Of a stretch of DNA of 64,000 nt, positions 35,526 to 46,200 are shown one piece after another (positions within the stretch are counted from its first letter, which is position 1; every line of letters starts with the position of its first letter). The stretch is from Artocarpus heterophyllus. Its lineage: Eukaryota; Streptophyta; Magnoliopsida; Rosales; Moraceae. The position numbers and the translations under genes were made by a program. The stretch lies in contig CM046338.1 of assembly GCA_025403435.1 (NCBI GenBank), positions 18,761,399 to 18,825,398 of the forward strand, in the 5' to 3' direction. The notes beneath the pieces are model-generated. The model did no database searches. It saw nothing but the letters and a program-made list of their open reading frames with translations, and was not told the DNA's origin.

Positions 35526-37951
35526 TTAGATTATTTTTTATTTGAGTTGTATGATTTGAATTAGTGATTGAAATTGTTATCCGAATTGACGTGTAGAAGT
35601 ACATTTAAAATATTAATTTGTATAGAAAATAAAATTAAAATTTATGTTTGGATAAATAATAAAAAAAGTTTTTGATTTATTAACAAATCTAACAAAATCT
35701 TACTGTTCATTATTCTAAAAAATTATTCACTATGGATATTGATTTATTCCTCTAGTAATTAGGAACACAATAAAAAAACAATTGTCTCTATCGGATATCA
35801 ATTGAAGAAATTATGATTTTTTTAATCAAAACTAATAAAGAAGTTATGTTTTTTTTCCTTAAATATAGAAGAGAAAATTTTTACTTTTACTGTAGCAAAC
35901 ATATCCGAGTCAAAGAGTTCAAAAGGGAGTACAACTCTGAAAACTTGGATTCAAAAGCTCATTTGATTTGAATTTTAAGGAGAACAAACATATATCCAAA
36001 ATATTCATAAAATTTAAATTTATAGAATTGGACGAATATGTGAAACGAGCGACCTATCCAATGTCTATCGAGATGTCCTGTTCCCCCACCTTTTTATTGA
36101 AAAAGTGTTTTTTTTTTTTTTTTTTGGCAATACTTACAAACAGCAAAAAATTTTATTTCACTTGGTTTTGGATTTGGCCGTAGCTCCTTTGTGAAATGTT
36201 GCCACACAAGAGCTATGTGCGGTCTTTTTCCTCTTCCTCATGCACGTTCTTCTATCGCCTGATTGTGCATCAATTAGTCTGCAAGTAGAACATTACTTTC
36301 ACTAGTGGGATTGGATACCAAAACTTCGTCTCATAAAATTGCTGATATCCATGATCAGGAATATCTATTTTTTCCATTTTTTGTAAAATAAAAAATAATG
36401 TTTATAAAAATATTAATAAAGACTGAGAATTGTAAAAAAAAATAATAATATATTACAAAAAAGTAACAATATTTATAAGAATAGACTAACTCTTTCTTTT
36501 ATCAAAATGCCTTTAATTTGAATTGAATTTTTAAAATGAAAGAGATAAGAGAAATAAAAAGTAATCAAGAGAAAAGGCAAAGAGTTAGAGAGACATTAAG
36601 ATCAGTGAGCAATTATGAGAGATAGAGTCATTGAGAAAACAAGTCGTTCAATTTCAAATTTCAAATTGCAATGATAGAACACACTACGCAGACATAGGCC
36701 TGTGTTTGCCGCACAATACAGTTAATAGGCTTGCTTAATTTTTATTTTTCCGTAAAAAGTCGTTTCAATTTGAATGAAACGATAGTAGAATACATGCCTA
36801 GCTTATGTATGATTGAAAAGGCATGCAATAGGAATGCTAGTAGGCTTAATTTTATTTTTATTTTTATTTTTTTATGTTTTAAACATTGAACTAACAAAAA
36901 GCAGGTTAACTCCTTCAAAGACAGTGTTAGGCTAGGCCTTTCACGAGTCCAGGCTGGCACCAGCCTATTACGGGCTAGTATTGGGTTTTTAGATTATTAA
37001 ATTTTTATGTTTGAAAATTTTGTTGGAAGTTTAATTTATGAGTTAGCAAATTATTGGCGTAACTTTTTGATGTTATTGTGATTGTGAAATTTGTTTGAAG
37101 TTTAATTTATTTACGCGTGGATTTGTTTTGGAATTTTTTTGATTGATGTTGATGAAATTTGTTTGATATTGTTGCAATTAAATTTACATTTTTAGGTAAT
37201 TTTGTGATGAGTTTGAAATTTATAAGTTCATATTTATGAAATTTCTTAATTTATGAAATTACTTTGATACATATGTTGGTATTGTTGCTTTTAAAGCATA
37301 ATGTATTATTTCTTTTAGACATTATGAGAAATAACAGCATAGCATCATTAATAAAAAAAAAATCATTTTCCATTCTCCAATACATATAATTATGCATTCA
37401 AATATCATAAAAGGTCTAATATTTGTTTATAGTCTATAATCATTTATACGAAGAACACATGTACAAAAGATATGATTATATTAGACTTGGTTTTAACCAT
37501 GAGTTTACAGTTGGTGGTAGATAAAGTTGGACACTTTATCTTGATAAAGATTATGGTGTTTCTATTTTCAAAAGGGTAGAACAACTTTAATTGAGATGCA
37601 GCAATGTTATTGATTACTGAAAAGAGATACAAGTATTTTTGAAACACATTTAACCAAGGTCAAGATAAAATTAATTTTACGTAATTTTATAATAAGAGTA
37701 GAAATTTTATCATCTTTGATCATTTTATGGATATTACTTAAATCTTGAAGTGATTACTGGTTGTGCATCTGTGTATTGTGTTTTTTGATTATCAATGAGT
37801 GAGATAAAGATGATTGATTAAAAGCTCGATATATTGGAGGCACAATATAATAGACAGTAGGAAACAATATTCACTGCTATTTAGTAAGAGAAATAGATGA
37901 TATTATCATTGAGTATTAATTCGGCAATACTTGGATAGAGAGATGGGATGT

Positions 37952-37956
<5 letters not shown>
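35526..37956. other. Intergenic AT-rich DNA
   Basis: No gene or named repeat is recognised. A short palindrome of the type TCGTTTCA...TGAAACGA lies at about 36760-36782. Phrases with GGCCTAGGC-like content occur near 36930-36980. Open frames are short and unremarkable. Confidence 0.55.

Positions 37957-37993
<37 letters not shown>
37957..37993. repeat. (AT)n microsatellite
   Basis: An uninterrupted AT run that ends exactly where the LTR-like sequence TGTAGCACCC begins. Confidence 0.9.
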
Positions 37994-37996
<3 letters not shown>

Positions 37997-39310
37997 AGCA
38001 CCCATGAGATTTAAACAAGTTTAATTATGTTAAATTTAATCAATTAGTGTGTTAATTGAGATTTAATTCATCATTTGCGTTAACCTAATCTTTTGTGGTT
38101 ATTCATTCTTAATTTTGAAATATTTAAAACCTAGTCATTTACCTATATATTTTTGTTTTATTTTGTTTTCACCTACTTTATGTTATTTTTGTTTGAGCCA
38201 TTGCATTATTTGTTATTTACAAGTCTACCATTGGCCAAATTCCTCTGCCATTCATGTGAAAATCAATTTCATTTTTTAGAAAACTAAGTCACATACCTCT
38301 CTAATTTGTTATTCTAGAAACCCACTCTTGAAACCATATGAGACACACTCAAAAGTCAAACTCTCTCTTTCTTTCTTTCCTTCCTCTATGCTAATCCATA
38401 TCACACTCTCTTTTCTTTGCAGAAGAAAAACTCAGAAACACAATCTCAAGCAACAAAAGTAAAACCCTAGGAATGCAACATTGTTTTCTTCAAGGAATTG
38501 AGGTAGAACTTTTGAGCCTAATCTGACCTTTCTCCTCTTGTCACCTCACTTTAAGTTTTTCTCAATGATTTGTGGTTATGTTTTGAGCTAAGTGTGAGAT
38601 TTTAATATATGTAAACGTAATTGAGTATTTGAAGTTGTTTTATACATGAATGTGATTTGTGTGATGAGATTTGAGATTTGATTATGATTCTAATCAAAGT
38701 AAGTATATTAAAAGAGATCTGAATATGTTCAAACCATAAATATGATTGTTGCATGAGAGATTTACATGGCTTATGCTCTAAAATTTGAATTGGACATACC
38801 CTAGTCTTGTTTGAACCAAGTTTTGGTCCAAGGATGTGCTCTTGTGATTTTAATGTCAGAATTTGGGGAAAATGAGTTCTTGATGTTCATCAATGTCATG
38901 CTAAGTGTTTTGCATAATTTAATTTCTCAGTGAACTATTTTGAGAGTGAAAAATTAAGTAGAGACTCGATTGAAATCAGTTGGGCAGAGGTGGGTTTTCC
39001 CAGTTCTACAATGAACCGGTCTACTAGTTATTAGGATCGACAAGCTGCTTAGGCTAGCCCTAGATAGGCAGGCTAAACTGTCTAGGACGACAGGCCAGTT
39101 CCCTAAGCCAGTCGGCCAAGAAATTGTCAGTTATGTGATTTTTTGACATTTTTGTCCTTATTTTCAAATTGTGTTATTTTAAAGATTATTTTAAACTCTT
39201 TTAGACCAGAAAACAAAATTTATTTTGAACTTTATTATATTTAAATCATGCACTAAAGTTACTTTGCATATCCTGGTATTTATTTTAATTTAGCACACTA
39301 ATGATTAAAT
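37994..39310 (+). mobile_element. Ty3/gypsy-type LTR, 5' part
   Basis: The sequence starts TGTAGCACCCATGAG. It has a CT-rich leader (about 38340-38420) followed by AAGGAATTGAGGTAGAAC, a layout shared with the LTR at 63020. Farther on, at 38990-39125, are repeated GACAGGCCAG and CAGTCGGCC phrases also similar to that copy. It is cut at 39310 by the end of copia element A. The remainder is not visible in the window. Confidence 0.5.
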
Positions 39311-40969
39311 TGTTGGAAAAATCAATTCGGTAACGTAACGGAATTTTAAAAATTGTTATTAAACAACCAGGAAACTAACTCATGATGCTATAAATAATAA
39401 AATAAATCTAATTTAACGTACTAGATGGAGACCGAACACAACACTTTTGACTAAACAATTCTCCAAGAACAAATCTCTACAGTCAGATCTTCAATGCTAT
39501 TATCTTCGTTCATATCGTTGTGTGTGTGGGCACAACTCAGCAAATCTCCACCATAACTACATTCCTTTCAACAAGTCAAGTGTTTAAGAACTAAGATTAC
39601 TAAAGATGAGTAATCCTAATTCTCCTATCTAATTTACCCTTATGCAGTATAATAATAAATAAAGACCCTAGATCTATTTATAAAATAAGTAGGAGGAGTA
39701 AGAAGTCTATCAGGATTAGGAGTTAAATTTTCTCTCCCCTATACTAAATGTGGCGCTAACTACTAGGAGATTTATCTCCAAAAAAATAAACCAATCATAG
39801 TGTAGCGATTTGTGATTATCTGCATCATCCAAAATAGCTCCAATTTAAACAATTCAATTTAAATTAGAATTTCATTATCTAAAATAATTATCTAATTTAA
39901 ATAATTGGGAATAATTATTCTTAATCCATAATTCAAATTCGACTAAGATTTAAATTAATTATTTAAATATAAATTTCAAATAATTAATTATCCAAAATCC
40001 CAATTACCAATTTGAATAATTATTTTCTAGCATTAATTAAACAATTAATTTTTCAAAATAAAATGCAGATGTGGTGCCATTCCCTAGTGTTCCTGCACAC
40101 ATTAGTAGTCCAACCGCATTGAGGTCCACGCGTCTCATCAGACTTGACAGCCCGACTCACATATGCTTTTGTCTTACTAGTGGTAATCCGAACTTACCCA
40201 ATCTATCGTAAAGGAATTCGTGGGATAGCATTAGGACCCGATAGACATATATTATCAATCTCCAATAATAGCAAATAAATTAATCCCCTAATTAATTATC
40301 CATGTAATTATTAACTTTAATGTCACTCCATTATGGACTCAAAGTTACACTCTTGATAATATACCATATTACAAGACTCCTGAAATGTAATTCTTTTCCA
40401 TGACCTCTTATATTATGTGTATCCTATAGGTTATCTATAATCGGATGTAGGACTTAGTTCATTTTACCTTCTTATTATTTTATCTCAAAGTTCTATCATT
40501 TCACTATTGGAAAATTCACATTTTATAGCACATATAAAAGGAATATCGTCCGGTTACTATATGTATTCAAATGACCAAGGCCTCATTATATTTTCCAATA
40601 CCCTAATAATGCATTTAAAAGGATAACATTAACTCTTTGTTAGAGAGCTGAGGATTTCGTGTCTATAGATTATGCTCTCATTGAATATGGGTTGTATCTT
40701 CAACATACCGACAACAGAGCCTTCATTTATCAAAAATTTTGCCTTTGGCATATCAAAAGATGCAAGCTATAAATATGGAGTCATTACTCCATTTTAGGGT
40801 TAAGATGACACATAAATGATTATCAAAGAGAATTGACTTACGTTAAATGAAATCATTATTAAATCAATTCAATTATAGGTCCAGTCTAGTGCACGACAAC
40901 ATTAGGTCTATCACACCAATGAGTCTACCATGAAGTCAATCTACTTTGACAACCAAGATAAGCTGTCTC
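39311..40969 (-). mobile_element. Copia element A, 3' LTR, distal part
   Basis: Read on the minus strand this matches the 3' four-fifths of the LTRs of element B, down to the end ...CCAACA at 39311. It includes the characteristic GTGGGCACAACTCAG complement and the AAATTAATTATTTAAA blocks. It breaks off at 40969, where element B begins. The missing LTR start is found at 51401-51416 and 55533-55756. The outer flank at 39306-39310 is TAAAT. Confidence 0.85.
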
Positions 40970-42943
40970 TGTTAGAATCGGTGCCCTAAGGAATAAATAC
41001 TTAGATTGTACTTATGACATTTTTTGGTTAATTAAATAATAATGTGAATATTTCATGTATTAATAATGGTCCTCATATTACTATTATATTAATGATTATA
41101 TATTAGCAAACATGTGATCCCTGACTACTAGAACCAAATCTTGGAATTGCGCATATATGGAATTTATATGCGAAAAAGAACCAATTCAGAGATTAATTGT
41201 CTAAATTATATAGAACGCAGTCTATGTATAAAGCTGGGCACTTTATGCATGCTAAAGTTGTAATGGGATCTACGTTTTATTGGGAGACAGCTTATCCTAA
41301 TCGTTGGAGCGGATTGGCTCTATAGTAGACACATTGGTGTGGTATACCTAATGGTAGTCACACATTGGACTGGACCTAAAGTTGAATTGATTTAATAATA
41401 ATCAGGTTTGACTTAAAGCAATTCCTTTTCATAATTATTTATGCGTTATCTTAATCTTAAAGTAGATTCATGACTCTGCGTTTTGTAGCTTGTATCTTTT
41501 GATATGCCAAAGGTAGGAGTTCCAATAAACTAAGGCTCCATTTTTGGTATGTTGGAAAGGCAACTTATATTCAATAAGAGCATAATCTATAGACACAAAA
41601 TTCATAACTCTCTAACAAAGAGCTAATGTTATCCTTTCAAAGGCATTATTCAAATGATGGAAACATAACGAGCCTCTATCATCTGGATACATATTGTAAT
41701 CGGATGATATTACTTTTGTATGTATTATGAAAGGAATGAATTTTCTAATGGTGAAATAATGAAACTTTGAGATAAAATAATCAGAAGGTAAAACAAAACT
41801 AAGTCATTCATCCGATTATAGATAACCTATAGGGATACATATAATATAAGAGGTTATGGACAAGACTTATATTTCAAAAGTTTCGTAATATGGTATATTA
41901 TCAAGAATGCAGCTTCGGGTCTATAGTGAAAAGATACTAAAGTTAATAATAAAACAGATAATTAATTAGGGATTAATTTATCTGTTATTATTGGAGCTTG
42001 ATAATATATGTCCTTCTTGTCCCAATGCTAGCTCACGAATTCCTTAACTAGTTGTATAGAATGGTTTACTATAGGTAATACAGAAGGTTATGCCAATTGG
42101 GTTATTGGACCTCTTAATGTGCAAGCCCAACAATCTAGTTGGACTGTGGTTGTGGTGCTTGGCCCAGTCCTACTAGATTGTGGAAGCCTACAGTGGAGTA
42201 ATTCAGATAAATGAAATTAAATGTTTAATCAATTAGTCTCATGATAATGTTTATTCAAAATTAATTATGAGGATTTTTGTGATAATTAATTATTTTAAAT
42301 AATTAATTTAAATCCTAATTGTATTTGAATTTGGATAAAGGATAATTATTCATAATTATTTAAATTAGATAATTATTTTGGATAATGGAATTCTAATTTA
42401 AATAGAATTATTTGAGTGAGAATCATCCTAGATGATGCAGATTATCACATATTCCTACACTGTGATTAGCTAGGATTTTGAATTATCCCTATTTAAGATA
42501 GGCATGCATAGTGATAGGATCTTCACAATGATTGGCGTGTAGATCAAGGGAGGAGAGAGAAAAAACTTCTTGTAATCCTGATAGATTTTTACCTCCTCAT
42601 GTATACTATATAAATAAATGTCTCTCTTCCTCATTTATTCTAAGTCAAAAAAAGAATGTTATTGCACGTCTTTTAGATTGACAAAAATTAAAGGAGTTCT
42701 ATGGTGAGTTTCTATTGAGTTGTGCCCACACACACAACAATTAAAAGGAAAAAAATAACATTGAAGGTCTGATGGTAAAGATTCATTCATGAAGTATTGT
42801 TTAGTTAGAAGTGGTGTTTTCGGTCTCCAATAGGTACATTAAATTAGATTTAATTTATTGTTTATAACATCATGAGCTAGATTCTTGGTGATTCACAAAA
42901 AATTTTAAAGTTTCGCTGCATCATCGAACCAATTTTTTCAACA
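40970..42943 (+). repeat. Element B 5' LTR
   Basis: It starts TGTTAGAATCGGTGCCC and ends TTTTTTCAACA. The 3' part holds TTGTGCCCACACACAC and TCGGTCTCCAATAGG, which recur in the other LTR copies. Confidence 0.88.
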
Positions 42944-42958
42944 ATTGATATTAGAGTG
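42944..42958 (+). promoter_or_regulatory. Element B primer-binding site (degenerate)
   Basis: ATTGATATTAGAGTG directly follows the 5' LTR. It resembles the TGGTATCAGAGC site complementary to initiator methionine tRNA used by plant copia elements, with several transitions. Confidence 0.6.
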
Positions 42959-43547
42959 AACTCATGTTTATGCTATAGACATAATTATGTGATCTAATTT
43001 TCACTCCTTATGCTTTGAATTGATATTTTGGAGAGATGGCACTATAGAGTTTCATATGTAAATTAATATGTGTAGGGAATATTAATTATTTGTTATTATG
43101 GAATTTATGGTGAATGATAATAAATTATTATTTGTTTAATTTTATTTATTATCAGTTATGGTTCCTTAGAGTTTAGAAATATGTATCTAGGATTTATTTA
43201 TGGAATTGTAATTGTTAATAGGATGCGGTCTATCATCACCGTCTAGAATTTATTGCTTTCTTAGACTTATGTAAACCGGAAACAATTTTGGGCTTACTAT
43301 GTAATCTAATTTTATGAAGATGGATATATGAAGATGGAGCATTCTATTGAAAAAATTCACAATTAATTTTTTGAAATTTTTCTATAAATTTCTAGATTTA
43401 ATTATATACTGTTGAAGGAATTTCTCATTGTGCAGTATTTAGAACCTTATGAGACTGCACAGGAAGTTTTTTTCTTATTCTTTCTCTCTCTAACTGAATT
43501 GCATGGAGGGGATCATCAGATCCCTTGTGTCTTAGCCTATGGCAATA

Positions 43548-44345
43548 TGTTGGGGAATTAGGTGACTCCTAATTCCAAGGATCGCAAGAACAAACAATTA
43601 CAGAAAATAAATAGGAGAAAAGAAGAAAAAAGAGACACCAAATTTTTATACAGGTTCGTCCAAAATTGAGACTACGTCCTGTTTCTGCCGCTTGCAGATT
43701 CCACTATGATGAAGGAGATTACAGATTACAAGAGCAGTTTCTCACACACTCACAAATTGTGCTTACCAAAACTCTCTTCTATCTAACACCCAATGGGAAT
43801 TTTTCTTCTCTCAAGGATGGAGCTCTCAAGAATTTTTGCCTCTCACAAAATTATACCACTCACAATTTTCACACACAGTTTTCACACACACAACCCTAGC
43901 CACCTTGTGTCTATTTATAACCAAAGGAGGAGAAAATAGCAACTAATAGGAAACCCTAGTGGTTTCTCGTTTTTGGGACCTTTGAATTCGACTTTGATTC
44001 AAAACACATCGCGCAGCACAGCGCTTCAGCGCCGCGACGCTAGAAACGAGCGCTGCGGCGCTCCCCTGCGGCGCCTAGGCGCTCTTCACCTGGCGCCTAG
44101 GCGCCATCCTCACGATGCCTAGGCTTAAAGCCCTTGGCGCCTAGGCGCTTGCCACATTGCGCCTAGGCGCAATTCACCTGGCGCCTAGGCGCTCTCCACA
44201 TGGCGCCTAGGCGCCCTCATCCCAGCGCCGCGGCGCTCTTCTGCCAGAGCCGCGGGGCTTGCTCTCTGCCTTCGAAGACGCGATTTTCTCCCTTTTCCTT
44301 CCTTTTGCTGGGTTGTCTACTTGATTTGGCTCCATATCTGCAACA
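43548..44345. mobile_element. Solo LTR with GC-rich palindromic array
   Basis: This 798-bp unit has inverted ends TGTTG and CAACA and is flanked by a perfect 5-bp duplication CAATA (43543-43547 and 44346-44350). There are no internal genes or second copy, so it is a solo LTR. It contains the phrase TTTTTATACAGGTTCGTCC near 43645, of the kind found near the transcription start of several plant LTR families, and a 22-bp tandem repeat array. It was inserted into the interior of element B. Confidence 0.82.
44071..44214. repeat. Seven-unit 22-bp palindromic tandem repeat
   Basis: The perfect palindrome GCGCCTAGGCGC occurs at 44071, 44093, 44137, 44159, 44181 and 44203, with a degenerate member (ATGCCTAGGCTT) at 44115. 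The starts are exactly 22 bp apart. Spacers of 10 bp are similar but not identical (such as TCTTCACCTG, AATTCACCTG, TCTCCACATG). Related GCGCTGCGGCGC and GCGCCGCGGCGC words flank the array on both sides. Confidence 0.95.
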
Positions 44346-44350
44346 CAATA

Positions 44351-46200
44351 TAAGCCATGGGAATTACAAGATTGCAGCGCCTGTTATTGGCGCTACAAAG
44401 GGAGCATGGACCAGCAAAAGTTAAAGACACAAGGCATAAAATACTTCCGTAATAGTATATATGAATATCTATATTAATATAAATAATTTAATATACATTA
44501 TATGATATAATATATATGATATATTATTTGATTTATATAAATAATGTAATGTAGTAATATATTTAATATATTATGATATATTATATTATTAATAATATTA
44601 ATGGATAATAATTTTAAATAAAGGAAAATTATTATATTATTAGTATTTAAATAATTTTATTAATTTTTTTAATTGGAGAAGGATTATGGATAAAATTATT
44701 TAGAATCCATAAAACTGTATTTTGATCTATTGTGATCAAAAGGAAGGTTAGGGACAAAACATCTTGAGTTTGAATAGGATTTAAATACCTACAATTGAGT
44801 TTTTTTAGCAATTCAATTTAGGAAGCTAGATTTTATTTAGATAAGATCTAAATTTAGAATTTAGATCCAGGGTAATTGCCAAATCCCTAACCCTAGGAAA
44901 ATTATAAACGAATAAATGATATCTATTTTAATTTTGGGTAATTACCAACAACCCTAATCTTATGAAAAAAATGATAAAAAATAATTTTAGTAATTTTATA
45001 TTGGAGAAAATTATACATTAAATTATTTGAATAATTTTATTAATTTTCTATTAGAGAAAATTATGGATAAAATTATTTAAATAATTTTATTAATTTTATA
45101 AAGAAGAAAATTATGGAAAAAATTATTTTAGAACCCATGGTCAAATTATAGTGCAAGAAATCCGTAATAAAATTTTGAAAATTTATTGAAAAGGATTATT
45201 CAAAAAATCGAAGAACATGAAGACAGATACATGAAAAAGATGCAAAAGTGAGGGGAAAAATTATTTTAGAACCCATGGTCAAATCATAGTGCAAGAAATC
45301 CTTAATAAAGTTTTGAAAATTTATTGAAAAGGATTATTTAGAAAATCGAAGAACATGAAGATAGATACATGGAAGAGATGTAAAAGTGAATGGCCATTTT
45401 ATTTTTGTAATATTTATTTTCTTTCTCTAGGGTGGGACCATAATGTCACGGCTATATGTACATATTGTTTGTTGCTATGCTTTAAGCCATGCCTGCTTAC
45501 TTTATGATATGATTTGTCATATGTTTGATAACATGTGATGTAGGATAAAGAGTGCCACTCATAAAAACTGTTCATGCATGTTTTTGGATAAAATCTTGTT
45601 TTTAAAATATTAAGCGGGAGAGGGTTCTTGGTTAGTATCCATGGTCCCCATTGTTGGCCCATATGTGAAACCAATGACGTCGACTCCAAGGAAGGTTGTT
45701 CACCACTGGCAATATACTAGATTGGACTTCCTAAGAGAAAATGTTTGTGGGCATGATTCATTGTTGTACGCCCCGAGGCGACGATTTATAGGTCATGGAT
45801 CATAAGATATAAACAATGGTTATATAGTCAAGACGAATTTAATGTATGTCTTTGTGTTGACATACCCAGGTTAGTAGGTATATACTAATCAAATGGGATC
45901 CGTGTCCCAGGTTAGTTTGTGTTTGACTACCCCGAGGTAGCTGACATGAACGAGGCTAGGAATTATCGTAATAATGTATGTCTTTTCAAGATTTTACATA
46001 TAGACATACTTGCATTATTGTATGTTTCTATTACCGAATGTTGTTATGTTTGCTTATTATTAATACATGTTATATATTTATTATACCAAAATGTCGCTTA
46101 GCTTATTTAATATGATACTTAATAAAAACCCTAACTGGTAGAACTTTAACGATTAGAAAAAAGAACCTAATATATCCAAAATACAAATACAAACTAAACG
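44351..46200. other. Non-coding interior of element B, with 138-bp tandem duplication
   Basis: 44450-45120 is extremely AT-rich with recurring AATTATTTAAATAATTTTA-type words. A 138-bp unit (TTTTAGAACCCATGGTCAA...) is repeated at about 45118-45255 and 45256-45393. 45420-45950 is more complex and has no recognisable coding frame. Either it is a further inserted fragment or an untranslated region of the element. Confidence 0.55.

Noticed and set aside
44071..44214. CRISPR-like repeat-spacer array
   Set aside because: Units are 22 bp with 10-bp near-identical spacers, in plant LTR DNA. There are no unique long spacers or cas genes.
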